DNA of 64,000 bases from Sinorhizobium alkalisoli (GCF_008932245.1 NZ_CP034910.1:1-64000), one strand, 5' to 3'; counted from the first letter of the stretch, positions 18,099 through 27,004 are shown. Numbers and translations are program-made. The notes: a model not told the origin generated them from the letters alone.

Positions 18099-18910
18099 GC
18101 TGCCCTCCGTCCGAATATTTTGCCGAAGAGGCCGCGCTTCTCGCCCGGAATAGTCATCGGGACCGTCTCGCCGGTGAGACGGCGGGCGGCGTCGAGATAG
18201 GCGAGCGCCGGGGCGCTGCGGCTATCGGCAAGGGTGACCGGTGCGCCGACATTGGAAGCGCGCAGCACATCCGTGCTTTCAGGAACGATGCCGATGAGCG
18301 GTATCGAAAGGATCTCGAGCACGTCCTCGACCTTCAGCATATCGCCCCGCTCGGCACGGGCTGCATCGTAGCGGGTGAGCAGGAGGTGCTTCTCCACCCT
18401 CTCGCCGCGCTCGGCCCGTTCGGTCTTGGCATCTAGCAGGCCGATGATGCGATCGGAATCGCGAACGGAGGAGACTTCCGGGTTGGTGACGATAACGGCG
18501 ATGTCGGCATGGCGCATGGCGAGCGTCGCGCCGCGTTCGATGCCGGCGGGGCTGTCGCAGATGATCCAGTCGAAGTGCTTCTTGAGTTCGCCCATCACCC
18601 GCTCGACGCCCTCGGGCGTCAAGGCGTCCTTGTCGCGCGTCTGCGAAGCGGGCAGCAGGAAGAGTGTCTCCAGACGCTTGTCGCGGATCAGCGCCTGCGG
18701 CAGCTTGGCGTCCCCCTGAATGACATTGACGATGTCATAGACAACGCGGCGTTCCGCGCCCATCACGAGATCGAGATTGCGCAGGCCGACATCAAAGTCC
18801 ACCACCACCGTCTTTTCGTTTCTCTGCGCCAGCGCCGCACCGAGCGCGGCGGTCGATGTCGTCTTGCCGACGCCACCCTTGCCTGATGTCACAACGATTA
18901 CTTTCGCCAT
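18095..18910 (-). CDS. minD: Septum site-determining ATPase MinD
   Basis: 271 aa ParA/MinD-type ATPase. The deviant Walker A motif GKGGVGKTT lies at residues 10-18, the [11 protein letters not shown] switch region near 118-128, and an amphipathic membrane-targeting helix rich in Lys, Arg and Phe at the C-terminus ([10 protein letters not shown]). It recruits MinC to the membrane and is displaced by MinE. It lies 33 bases after minC. In Sinorhizobium meliloti minCDE is known to lie on pSymB, which fits the setting here. Confidence 0.97.
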   Translation of the reverse strand: MAKVIVVTSGKGGVGKTTSTAALGAALAQRNEKTVVVDFDVGLRNLDLVMGAERRVVYDIVNVIQGDAKLPQALIRDKRLETLFLLPASQTRDKDALTPEGVERVMGELKKHFDWIICDSPAGIERGATLAMRHADIAVIVTNPEVSSVRDSDRIIGLLDAKTERAERGERVEKHLLLTRYDAARAERGDMLKVEDVLEILSIPLIGIVPESTDVLRASNVGAPVTLADSRSAPALAYLDAARRLTGETVPMTIPGEKRGLFGKIFGRRAA

Positions 18911-18943
18911 CTTCCCGCTCCTGTCTGCTGGCCGGCCGCCGGC

Positions 18944-19696
18944 TCAGTTAAGTCTTTCTGCCATGATCGAATCGCCTTCGAGCCAGAGCTGCACCGCCTG
19001 ACCACGGAGGTTGGGGGCCATGTCTTCGGCCGTCTTGTAGACGCCGTCGATCGCCAACAGCTCCGCTTCGAGCCGACGGCAGAAAATCCGCGCCGACGCG
19101 TTGCCGACCGAGCCGGCCAGCGCCCGTCCCCTGAGCGTACCGTAGATGTGAACCGAACCGCCGGCGATGATCTCCGCGCCGGAGGCGACCGAGCCGACGA
19201 CCGTGACGTCACCCTCGGGAAAGATCACCGACTGTCCGGATCGCACGGGCTCGCGAATGACGATCGACGAGATCGTCCGCGCCGCTTGCTGCTCCGCCTG
19301 AGGGGCAGCTGACGTCAGCTCGTCGGCGCCCGCCATCTTCGCATCGGCGCCTGCCTCGGCTGTGGGAATTTCGACATCGGGAGCCGGTCGCCCGCCGCGC
19401 ATCGCTGGTGGCATGCCCGGCTCGAACAGTGACGGACGCCCGCCCTCGATCCCCATGATTCGGACATTGCGCTTGCCGAGCTCATCGATCAGTTTCTTCA
19501 ATTGCCCCCGATCGATTTCGATGTCCGCGACGTCGAGAACCACTGGGCGTCCCAGAAAGAATCCGGCAGAGCGCGAGGCCAGATCGTCGAGACGGGTGAG
19601 CCATGTTTCGAGCGGCGGCTCTGGCGAGAGCACCAGTGCAAGGAACGAGCGGCCCTTGATGCGTATGGAGCGGGTGTCTGTTAGCACTTTGGTCAT
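18944..19696 (-). CDS. minC: Septum site-determining protein MinC
   Basis: 250 aa. The N-terminal domain (about residues 8-85) inhibits FtsZ. A low-complexity linker rich in Ala, Pro and Glu follows (about 90-145). The C-terminal beta-helix domain (VIFPEGDVTVVGSVASGAEI onward) dimerises and binds MinD. It is first in the operon. The Shine-Dalgarno is weak (GGA well upstream). The 257-bp gap to the divergent flavodoxin gene must carry the min promoter. Confidence 0.95.
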   Translation of the reverse strand: MTKVLTDTRSIRIKGRSFLALVLSPEPPLETWLTRLDDLASRSAGFFLGRPVVLDVADIEIDRGQLKKLIDELGKRNVRIMGIEGGRPSLFEPGMPPAMRGGRPAPDVEIPTAEAGADAKMAGADELTSAAPQAEQQAARTISSIVIREPVRSGQSVIFPEGDVTVVGSVASGAEIIAGGSVHIYGTLRGRALAGSVGNASARIFCRRLEAELLAIDGVYKTAEDMAPNLRGQAVQLWLEGDSIMAERLN

Positions 19697-19953
19697 CTAC
19701 GTTAATTTTCCGTTGCCTAGATGTAGGCGAGTCACGGTTAACAAAGCGTTAATTTCGCTACCCTGCACGGGGCTGGAAAAGCGGGCCGAACCGCTCGCTT
19801 TCGTATCTGTCGACGCCATCGGCGCCGCCGCTTCGTGGAGATTGCTCCAAGTCAAAGGCGTTATGGATTAATATGGTTGCGTCGGGTCTTGCAGTGCATG
19901 GAGGCATGCTTCCTGCCGGTTGGACGCACATCTCTTCGAATTGGGAGGGAATC

Positions 19954-20484
19954 ATGAAGATCCTGATCGTGTACGGAACGACCGAGGGCCAGACGCGGAA
20001 GATCGCAACATGGACGGAAACGCATCTTCGCGAGCGCGGGCATCAAGTCGAAATCCTTAACAGCGCGGCACTCGGGCCTGATCTGAAGCTGGACGAATTT
20101 CAAGCGATCATCATTGCTGCGTCGGTCCACCAAAAGCACCACCAGGACACCGTGGTGAACTTCGCGTTCGCCCATCACGACCTACTGAACGAGAAGCCCT
20201 CGGCGTTCATATCCGTCAGCCTGTCGGCCGCCCTGGAAGAGGGGAGAGCGGAGGCGCAAGAATACGTGGATCGCTTCGTCTCCGTGACGGCATGGCAGCC
20301 ACGGGCAACGCTTCTTCTCGGGGGCGCATTGCGCTATACGGAATACGACTACTTCCAGGAGCAGGTCGTCAAATTCATCGTCATGAATCGCAACAATCAG
20401 GCGATCTCCGAGCGCGATCACGAATTCACCGACTGGGATGCCCTTGGCGACTTTGTCGACCGGTTTCTTGAAATCACCGGCTAA
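19954..20484 (+). CDS. HemG-like flavodoxin domain protein
   Basis: 176 aa flavodoxin fold. The FMN phosphate loop is YGTTEGQTRKIA at residues 7-18, followed by IIIAASVHQKHHQ near 52-64 and the LGGALRYTEYDYF region near 125, as in protoporphyrinogen oxidase HemG. Start at ATG 19954 with GGGAGGG five bases upstream; the frame open further upstream has no such signal. Either an FMN-dependent protoporphyrinogen dehydrogenase or another flavodoxin is possible. It is divergent from minC and convergent with the NadE-like gene. Confidence 0.8.
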   Translation: MKILIVYGTTEGQTRKIATWTETHLRERGHQVEILNSAALGPDLKLDEFQAIIIAASVHQKHHQDTVVNFAFAHHDLLNEKPSAFISVSLSAALEEGRAEAQEYVDRFVSVTAWQPRATLLLGGALRYTEYDYFQEQVVKFIVMNRNNQAISERDHEFTDWDALGDFVDRFLEITG

Positions 20485-20526
20485 TCATGCTCGGGAAGTG
20501 TCGCGCCGACGACGTCGCGGGACCGC

Positions 20527-20551
20527 GCCGGGCGCTTGACGAGCGCCCGGC
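20527..20551. terminator. Hairpin between convergent genes
   Basis: Perfect 10-bp stem GCCGGGCGCT/AGCGCCCGGC with loop TGACG between the flavodoxin stop and the NadE-like stop. No T-tract on either side, so it may block transcripts from both directions or protect 3' ends rather than act as a classical intrinsic terminator. Confidence 0.5.
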
Positions 20552-20560
20552 AAGTCCGAA

Positions 20561-21568
20561 TCAGTCGCCGATCTCTGCGACCGGTTGCACGAGTTGCGGC
20601 CCGAGATGCAGAAACCGGGTCGCCTTGCGCTTGGCGGCAACATCTGCCCATACGCGTTCGACCTGAACTGCCGTCAGGTTCGCGGCGCGGCCGACCTCCT
20701 CGGCGCTCAAGCCATTGTTAAGGCCATAAAGGCAGAGATCCATGCGGTCGTAGGGGAGCGAGAAATAGAACTCCTCCTGCGTCTGCTCGAGCGAGTAGGT
20801 GTCCGTCGTCGGCGGACGGCGGCGGATTTCCTCGGGCACGCCTAGATAGGCTGCAAGGGCATAGACCTGGGACTTATAGAGATGGGCAATCGGCTTGACG
20901 TCCGCCGCGCCATCGCCGTTCTTGACGAAGAAGCCCTGGTCGTATTCGAGCCGGTTCGGCGTACCGAGCACGGCGAAATTGAGCCGGTCGGCGTGATAAT
21001 ATTCAATCTGCTTGCGCGTGCGCTGTTTCATGTTCGTCGCGGCGACGATGCCGAGATAGACCGATGGCGGCATGCGCAGCTTGGTACGATTGCCCGTCGG
21101 GTCCTGCACCACCAGCGAGGAGATATTGTAGCCCTCGCCCTCGAGTGCATTGGCGATGACGATCTTCGACGCCCAGCCCGGTCCGTAGTCGGGCACGAGT
21201 TCGCGGATGAAGGCGTCGCGGCGCTCGTAGCAGCCCATCGCCGCAAGCGTCGGGCCGATATCCTCGACAATCGCCTCGACGCCGAACGTGTCCGCCACCA
21301 GACGGCCAAGGCGCAGGCTTTCCGGATCGGAATCGTTTTCCGGCATGAAGAGGCAGAAGACATTCTGGGCGCCGACCGCACGTACCGCAAGTGCCACAGA
21401 GACGCTGGAATCGATGCCGCCCGAAAGGCCGAGCACGAGGCCGCGCTTGCGCATGCCCCTCAGTTGCGCGCGCAGTCCCGCAACGATGCGATCGGCCTCT
21501 GCCGCCGCATCGATTTCCAGGGTCTCGGCGGAGAAATCAAATCGCTCCTGATCCGGGCGGATATTCAT
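20561..21568 (-). CDS. NadE-like ammonia-dependent NAD synthetase family protein
   Basis: 335 aa N-type ATP pyrophosphatase. The PP-loop SGGIDSS is at residues 49-55, and VVQDPTGNRTKLRM and GTPNRLEYDQGFFVKNGDGAAD are typical of NAD synthetase active sites. The N-terminal nitrilase/glutaminase domain of glutamine-dependent NadE is absent. It is last in an operon behind an Asn-synthetase-like protein, an ACP and an AMP-forming ligase, with its start overlapping the ligase stop (ATGA). It may be a true NAD synthetase, or a pathway enzyme that amidates a carrier-bound acid using ammonia; the context favours asking. Confidence 0.85.
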   Translation of the reverse strand: MNIRPDQERFDFSAETLEIDAAAEADRIVAGLRAQLRGMRKRGLVLGLSGGIDSSVSVALAVRAVGAQNVFCLFMPENDSDPESLRLGRLVADTFGVEAIVEDIGPTLAAMGCYERRDAFIRELVPDYGPGWASKIVIANALEGEGYNISSLVVQDPTGNRTKLRMPPSVYLGIVAATNMKQRTRKQIEYYHADRLNFAVLGTPNRLEYDQGFFVKNGDGAADVKPIAHLYKSQVYALAAYLGVPEEIRRRPPTTDTYSLEQTQEEFYFSLPYDRMDLCLYGLNNGLSAEEVGRAANLTAVQVERVWADVAAKRKATRFLHLGPQLVQPVAEIGD

Positions 21569-23112
21569 TCGGCGGGCTCCAATGTTTCGGCTGCCAGCCT
21601 GCGGCTGACCTTGCCGGTGTCGGTCTTCGGCAGTTCGGTGCGGAACTCCACGATCTTCGGCACCATGAAATCTTCGAGATGACGGGCGCAGTGGCGGATG
21701 ATGTCCTTTTCGGTGAGCGTGGCGTCCGAGAGGACCACCAGCGCCCCGATCGCGTGACCGAGCACCGGGTCCGGAACGCCGATGACGACGGCTTCCGCGA
21801 TACCCGGATGGGCGTGCAGAACGGTCTCGACCTCCTTGGGTGCGACCTTCTCGCCGCGCGTCTTGATGATGTCGTCCTTGCGCCCGACGAAATAGAGGAA
21901 GCCCTCCTCGTCGGTGCGAAAGAGATCGCCGGTATGGAGCACCCTCTCCCACGGGTTCGGGCCCGGGCGCAGCATTTGCGCGGTCGCGGCATCATTGCGC
22001 CAATAGCCTTGCATGACATGCGGGCCGCGGATGACAAGCTCTCCGGCCACGCCCGGGGCGACGCGCTTGCCCTCGTCGTCGACGACGAAGGCTTCCGTGT
22101 TGGGAATAGCGATACCAACCGAGCCCGGCCTACGCTCGAGCTGCTCCGGCGGCAGGTAGGTGCAGCGCTTGCACTCCGTCAGGCCGTACATCGAATAGAG
22201 CCGGGCCGAGGGAAACAGTTCCCTGAGCCGCGCGATATGGGCCGGCGGGAGCGCGGCGGCGGTGTTCGAGAGATAGCGCAGGCTCGGCAGAAACCCGGGC
22301 TCGAGATCGCGCATCTGCAGGATCATCGCGGCCATTGTCGGCACGAGCGGGAAGCCGGTGACACCTTCCGCGCGAATGCGCTCGAAGATCGCCTGCGGGA
22401 AGGCAAAGGACTTTTCGAGCACGAGGGTGGCGCCGAGACGGATCGCCATCAGCAATTGATAGAGACCGTAGTCGAAGGCGAGCGGCAGGACGTTGAGGAT
22501 GACGTCGTCCGGCCGGTTGCAGAGATAGGTGGTGATCGACTCCGACGCCGCATCGATGTTGCGATGGGTCATCATCACGCCCTTCGGGCGGCCGGTCGAG
22601 CCGGAGGTGTAGATCAGCATGGCAAGGTCGACGTCGATGCCGCCATGCGCCGCGGGCGGCCGTGCCGTCGTCAGGCACTCCTCGAATGACAGAGCCCCAT
22701 CAGGCATTCGGCCGCCGGGTCCAGCGGTCGAGACGACGAAGGGAGTATGGCCGGAAGAAATCGTCCGCGCCTCGGCAACAACCGGCATCAGCTTAGCTTG
22801 CGTCAGGATCGCCGCCGCCTCGCAATCGGTGACGATATAGGCGAGCTTGTCGGCCTTGGTGGAGGCGTTGATCGGGCTGAAGGTCGCGCCGGCCTTGAGG
22901 ACCGCGAAGATCGAGACCGCCGCTTCCCAGCAATTGTCCATGAAGACGAGAACACGATCGTTCCGCTTTACCCCGGTTGCGGAAAGCGCCGCGGCAAGCC
23001 GGCTCGAAAGATCGTCGAGCTCGTCGTAGCTCAATCTTCTCCGGTCGGTGACCAACGCCGCCTTCGCGCCATTCGCCGCGGCGTTCTTCGAGAGGAATTG
23101 CTCGAACCTCAT
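21565..23112 (-). CDS. AMP-forming acyl ligase (acyl-CoA synthetase family) acting with the ACP
   Basis: 515 aa ANL-superfamily enzyme. The A3 P-loop is YTSGSTGRPKG at residues 168-177, A5 is SMYGLTE, A7/A8 is TGDLFRTDEEG followed by GRKDDIIKTRGEKVAP, and the C-terminal catalytic Lys lies in PKTDTGKVSRR. It activates a carboxylic acid as the adenylate and passes it to a thiol, here probably the ACP encoded 28 bases upstream. Start at ATG 23112; the longer frame upstream would overlap the ACP gene. Similar ligases occur next to exosortase-type exopolysaccharide loci, but no exosortase is present here. Confidence 0.87.
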   Translation of the reverse strand: MRFEQFLSKNAAANGAKAALVTDRRRLSYDELDDLSSRLAAALSATGVKRNDRVLVFMDNCWEAAVSIFAVLKAGATFSPINASTKADKLAYIVTDCEAAAILTQAKLMPVVAEARTISSGHTPFVVSTAGPGGRMPDGALSFEECLTTARPPAAHGGIDVDLAMLIYTSGSTGRPKGVMMTHRNIDAASESITTYLCNRPDDVILNVLPLAFDYGLYQLLMAIRLGATLVLEKSFAFPQAIFERIRAEGVTGFPLVPTMAAMILQMRDLEPGFLPSLRYLSNTAAALPPAHIARLRELFPSARLYSMYGLTECKRCTYLPPEQLERRPGSVGIAIPNTEAFVVDDEGKRVAPGVAGELVIRGPHVMQGYWRNDAATAQMLRPGPNPWERVLHTGDLFRTDEEGFLYFVGRKDDIIKTRGEKVAPKEVETVLHAHPGIAEAVVIGVPDPVLGHAIGALVVLSDATLTEKDIIRHCARHLEDFMVPKIVEFRTELPKTDTGKVSRRLAAETLEPAE

Positions 23113-23140
23113 GCTCTTAAAGCCCCGCTCTGCCGCCGCA

Positions 23141-23407
23141 TCAGGCCGTGACCGGCACGGCGGCCCTGGATTGGATGAAGCCGGTGATGCGTGCCAGCGA
23201 ATCGAGGTTGGCCGGCACGATGTCGGCATCGGCCATGGCGATTCCGAACTGGTCCTCGATGAAGGCGACGAGTTCCAGCACGCCGGTCGAATCGATGATG
23301 TCGTTTTCGATCAGCGATGCCGTATCGGTGAGGTCGTAGGAGGTATCGCCGAAGAGAAAGTTTTCGATGATGAAGGTCTTGACCTTGTCATTGATCGTCT
23401 GCGCCAT
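23141..23407 (-). CDS. Acyl carrier protein
   Basis: 88 aa, acidic and helical, with the phosphopantetheine site at Ser40 in ENDIIDSTGVLELV (DST in place of the usual DSL). Start at ATG 23407 with AGGAAA upstream; longer frames into the preceding gene were rejected. The phosphopantetheinyl transferase is not in the window. Placed between the amidotransferase and the ligase, it most likely carries the acid activated by that ligase. It is too diverged in context to be the fatty acid AcpP. Confidence 0.85.
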   Translation of the reverse strand: MAQTINDKVKTFIIENFLFGDTSYDLTDTASLIENDIIDSTGVLELVAFIEDQFGIAMADADIVPANLDSLARITGFIQSRAAVPVTA

Positions 23408-23427
23408 GTGTTTTCCTTTCTGTCGGT

Positions 23428-25362
23428 TCAAGCGGCTGCCGCCTTGCGGCCGGCACCGGTGAATGTCTGCAGCCATAATTGCGTCGAGAGGACGCCGACG
23501 AAGGCCGCATTGTCGCGGAAGCCCGAAGCCGGCCGCGTGCTGCACTTTTCATGGAGCTTCGCCACGGCCTTGGCATTGAAGAGGCCCCCGGAGGCGACCG
23601 CCTCCTCGCTCAGCGCCTCGCGAACGTAATCGAAAGCGCCGGGACCGCCGAAGGAATGACTGTCCGGTGCACGATATGGCTGCTTCGTCCGCTTGCCGAT
23701 CGCGCGCGGCAGGAGATCCTTGGTGGCCTCGCGCAAAATGTGCTTCTCGGTCAGGCCCTTGAGCTTCATCTCCGGCGGTAATTTCGCGGCGAACTCCACC
23801 AGGCGGTGGTCGAGGAAAGGAAAGCGGCCCTCGATGCCGTGCGCCATCGCCATGCGGTCGCCCTGGCTCGAAAGGATGTAGCCCGGCAGCAGGAATCGGC
23901 TTTCGAGATATTGCCCCTGGTGCAGCGGATGCCAACGCCCGAAATCCCTTGGCAGGCGATCGATCAGTTCTTCCGTCGCATCATAGTCCTTGAGCTCCGC
24001 GCGCAGCCCGGCGGAGAAGAAGAGTTTCGTGGCCGCCGTGCCCTTGAAACGCGGCCGGTGCGAGAAAAGCGGATCGTCCAGCAATTCATCGCCGGCCCCG
24101 AAGAAGGCGGCGAGGTATTCCGGCGACTGTTGCTTGAGGCCTGGCAGATAGGGATAGAGCTTGCGGAAGAGGTGCGGCCTGAGGCGCGAGCCCGGCTGGC
24201 GCCCGCAGAAACGGCGCACGCGCGCCTCCTTGAAGATGTCATAGCCGGCGAACACCTCGTCGGCGCCCTCACCCGTTAGCACCACCTTCAGTCCCGCCTC
24301 GCGCACCAACCCGGACAACTGGAAGAGCGGCGCGGGGGCCGTGCGGATGATCGGACGTTCGGCAAAGCGGATCACCTCGGGGAACACGCTGGCGATGTCC
24401 CCCGCCCGGCAGGCAACGGCGCTGTGTTCCGTGCCGAGGGCTGCGGCCATTTCCAGCTGAAATGCGCTCTCGTCGTGTTCCACGCTGTCGAAGGTGACCG
24501 AGAATGTCCGAAGCCCCTGTGGCGTCATGCCGGCCGCAAGGGCCGAGACGATCGAGGAATCGAGCCCGCCGGAAAGATAGGCCCCGACCGGCACGTCGGC
24601 ACGCATGCGGATGCGGGTCGCATCGCTCAACAGCGCGCGCAGGTCGTCGGCGGCGAGTCCCTCATTGGTATAGGCCGGCATTTGGCCTTGTTCGGGGAAC
24701 TCCAGTGTCCAGTAGGCGCGCGTGACGACGCCGCGCTCATCGGCGATCATTAGATGGGCCGGTTCAAGTTCCAGAATATTGCGGAAGGGCGTGCGAGGTG
24801 CGATCGGCGCCCAGAGCGTAAAAATCTGGTCGAGCGCGATCGGATCGATATCAGCGGTCACACCGGGGACTGCGAGCAGAGCCTTGACCTCGGAGGCAAA
24901 GTAGAGCGTGCCTCCCTGTGTCGTGTAGAACAGCGGCCGCACGCCCATGCGATCGCGCGCCAGCATCATCCGGCGGCGCCTTCCATCCCAGATTGCGAAG
25001 GCAAAGTCGCCGTTGAGCAATGAGACGCAGTCCTCGCCCATTTCGTCATAGAGGTGGAGGATCACTTCGGTGTCGCTAGAAGTGCGAAAGCGCCGGCCGC
25101 GGGCCTTTAGCTCGTCTCGAAGCTCGACGTAGTTGAAGATTTCGCCGTTGAAGGCAATCGTCAGTTCGCCACTTGCATCCGACATCGGCTGCTGGCCGTC
25201 GCCAAGTCCGACGATCGACAGCCTCACATGGCCAAGGCCGGCCTGCGGCGTGGTGAAAACCCCCTGCTCGTCCGGGCCGCGATGGGCAATCGCTGCCGTC
25301 ATCCGTTCGAGAAGGGTTTTTCCGTCTCGAATTGAACCAAAATAACCGCTGATACCGCACAT
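23428..25362 (-). CDS. Asparagine synthetase-like glutamine amidotransferase
   Basis: 644 aa. The N-terminal class II (Ntn) glutaminase domain begins with Cys2 (MCGISGYFG) and carries the RGPDEQG and FNGEIFNY motifs. The C-terminal synthetase domain has the PP-loop SGGLDSS at 264-270 and LTGEGADEVFAGY. This enables ammonia from glutamine to be channelled to an adenylated carboxylate. Such AsnB relatives make asparagine or amidate other acids, including carrier-bound or peptide acids. First gene of a four-gene operon with 20-, 28- and -4-base junctions. Start MCGI is certain because Cys2 must become N-terminal. Confidence 0.9.
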   Translation of the reverse strand: MCGISGYFGSIRDGKTLLERMTAAIAHRGPDEQGVFTTPQAGLGHVRLSIVGLGDGQQPMSDASGELTIAFNGEIFNYVELRDELKARGRRFRTSSDTEVILHLYDEMGEDCVSLLNGDFAFAIWDGRRRRMMLARDRMGVRPLFYTTQGGTLYFASEVKALLAVPGVTADIDPIALDQIFTLWAPIAPRTPFRNILELEPAHLMIADERGVVTRAYWTLEFPEQGQMPAYTNEGLAADDLRALLSDATRIRMRADVPVGAYLSGGLDSSIVSALAAGMTPQGLRTFSVTFDSVEHDESAFQLEMAAALGTEHSAVACRAGDIASVFPEVIRFAERPIIRTAPAPLFQLSGLVREAGLKVVLTGEGADEVFAGYDIFKEARVRRFCGRQPGSRLRPHLFRKLYPYLPGLKQQSPEYLAAFFGAGDELLDDPLFSHRPRFKGTAATKLFFSAGLRAELKDYDATEELIDRLPRDFGRWHPLHQGQYLESRFLLPGYILSSQGDRMAMAHGIEGRFPFLDHRLVEFAAKLPPEMKLKGLTEKHILREATKDLLPRAIGKRTKQPYRAPDSHSFGGPGAFDYVREALSEEAVASGGLFNAKAVAKLHEKCSTRPASGFRDNAAFVGVLSTQLWLQTFTGAGRKAAAA

Positions 25363-25708
25363 GCCGGATTTGCTCTCACACCCCAATCGCGCCGAGACTA
25401 TAGACGGAATGGAAGCAGCAAGAGTTAATCGCGAAAGAAACCTGCGATGATGGTAAATCATTAAAATCAGACTGAAAGAACGGAAATGATGAAGCGGCGG
25501 ACTTCCCGCCAAAGACAACATTCATTTTATTAAACTTTGACTTTATACCCCCAGCCATTGGATATCGCACTGTGTGACCACAGCCAAGTGCATTGCTTGA
25601 CTTAACACCGCACCTGTCTCAGGCAGATGGAATGGATGCCCTGGTTTCCAATTTCTTAACAAAATCGGTTCAATCTTCGTCATCGAAGCGCAATATCGCT
25701 CGGAGCGC
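25363..25708. promoter_or_regulatory. AT-rich divergent upstream region of the amidotransferase operon
   Basis: 346 bp, distinctly richer in A and T than its surroundings (for example around 25440-25560), between the amidotransferase operon and a small plus-strand reading frame. It likely contains the operon promoter. No protein-coding frame longer than about 60 codons with a credible start was found and no operator was recognised. Confidence 0.4.
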
Positions 25709-25834
25709 ATGATGAGCTACGACTGGACCGGCATACGCACACGCCGGATCAAGATGATGAGATACGGAATTGCCGCCGTCCTGGCCCTATGCCTGCTGCT
25801 AGGCGCGGCGTCGGTGACCTTGCACGCCTTATAG
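25709..25834 (+). CDS. Candidate 41-aa single-helix membrane microprotein
   Basis: Two ATGs in tandem (25709 and 25712) with GGAG just upstream open a 41-codon frame ending in TAG. The product has a basic N-terminal half (WTGIRTRRIKMMR) and then a hydrophobic helix (GIAAVLALCLLLGAA) with a short tail, as expected for a small inner-membrane protein with cytoplasmic N-terminus. Function unknown. It is divergent from the amidotransferase operon. Support is the signal/helix layout and ribosome binding site only. Confidence 0.45.
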   Translation: MMSYDWTGIRTRRIKMMRYGIAAVLALCLLLGAASVTLHAL

Positions 25835-26244
25835 GAAGCTTGGGCAATCACCTGATGATGCATGGGGTCGGCCTGTCGAGTTAACCCCTGCGATGGATGG
25901 CAGAAATATACGCTGCCCGATTGCGGCAAGCGCACCCATCAAATGTAATCCACAGCGCACCTATTGATGAAGACCTGAACCTTGACCAGTGGACACTCCA
26001 GGAGTGGAATCCACTATGAGGCGCAAGCCTGAGGCTGCCGCCAACGCAGTTTCTGCAGCGGCGGCCTCACCACTCGAGCAACCTGTCGGATGGCGAGCGA
26101 AAGCCCGACAACTCTCGGCCAAGTCGCTGCAACTGCGAGGCCGCCGTAGCCACCGCATACAGTCGGCCCCAACGGCCAAGCATTCGCAAAATGGAACCAA
26201 AGCTGCGCTTGCGTGTTCCTGGGGAGCCGCCACGGAGGGTTCAC
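25835..26244. other. Gap without a supported gene
   Basis: About 410 bp. Overlapping frames on both strands are present but none has a convincing start, composition or similarity. Nothing further is supported. Confidence 0.5.
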
Positions 26245-26445
26245 ATGCAGTCTCGATATATTCCGACGGAGGTGTTCCTGCGCCTCGAAAGAGAATGGCA
26301 AAACATGCGCCACGCCGAACGTCATCTGGAACTCGAGGCCGAGCGGCCAGAGTCCGACAGGACCGGATTGGAACCGGCCGCCCCCGCAGGAAGACACGAC
26401 GAATTCACTTCCCACGCTGCGGATAGAACGTCTCTCCACGCTTGA
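26245..26445 (+). CDS. Candidate 66-aa protein with strong ribosome binding site
   Basis: ATG 26245 is preceded by GGAGG at a spacing of six to seven bases. The product is hydrophilic and mostly charged (FLRLEREWQNMRHAERHLELEAE near the N-terminus suggests one amphipathic helix), then a Gly/His/Asp-rich tail. The last 41 bases overlap the 3' end of the opposing YdeI-like gene. No similarity is recognised. The ribosome binding site is the main argument for it. Confidence 0.35.
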   Translation: MQSRYIPTEVFLRLEREWQNMRHAERHLELEAERPESDRTGLEPAAPAGRHDEFTSHAADRTSLHA

Positions 26446-27004
26446 GCATCGAGACAAAAGCTTCGATCTTCTTTCGCCGTCCCGCTTCCGTCTTCACGTG
26501 GTGCAGGCGGAAGGCCAGAGCGTAGCGGTTCTGAGCGCTCAACTTGTCCAGCATTTCACTGGCTTTCGGCTCGGCATCTATGGCGGCCTGCAGATCGTCG
26601 GGAATCTTCATCTGCCGCCCGCTCTCATAGGCACGGTCCCAGCGCCCGTCGGCCTTGGCAGCTTCGACCTGCTTCAACCCATGCTCCGTCATCCGGCCCG
26701 CTGCGATTAGGCGCGCGACATTTTCCACGTTGATCCGGCTCCAGATACTTTTGCGCCTCCGCGGTGTGAAGCGCTGAAGATAGCTCCTCTCGTCGAAGCC
26801 CTTTCGCAGACTGTCGATCCAGCCCCAGCAGAGAACGACTTCGATGGCCTCCTCGGGCGTGATCGATCGGAGCCCGGAGCCCGCCTTGTGGATCTTGATC
26901 CAGACTTCATCCTGCTTGTCATGATTCTGCCCGAGCCAATGGTAAAAGCTCTCTGCATCCTCGAAGGAGCGAACCGTCGCGGGATTGACATAGACGGGCG
27001 TCAC
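26405..27004 (-). CDS. YdeI/OmpD-associated family protein
   Basis: 199 aa from a GTG at 27004 that has GAGGG nine bases upstream; the longer frame needs a TTG at 27037 without a ribosome binding site. Family features are FYHWLGQNHDKQDEVWIKIHK near residue 20, ITPEEAIEVVLCWGWIDS near 50, FTPRRRKSIWSRIN near 80 and the C-terminal block RLHHVKTEAGRRKKIE. These proteins are linked to bacteriocin or stress tolerance in other bacteria, but the mechanism is not known. It is monocistronic here. Confidence 0.8.
   Translation of the reverse strand: MTPVYVNPATVRSFEDAESFYHWLGQNHDKQDEVWIKIHKAGSGLRSITPEEAIEVVLCWGWIDSLRKGFDERSYLQRFTPRRRKSIWSRINVENVARLIAAGRMTEHGLKQVEAAKADGRWDRAYESGRQMKIPDDLQAAIDAEPKASEMLDKLSAQNRYALAFRLHHVKTEAGRRKKIEAFVSMLKRGETFYPQRGK

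Noticed and set aside
20561..25362. Exosortase/PEP-CTERM system
   Set aside because: The ligase, ACP and amidotransferase resemble exosortase-associated genes, but no exosortase or PEP-CTERM protein is found in the window.
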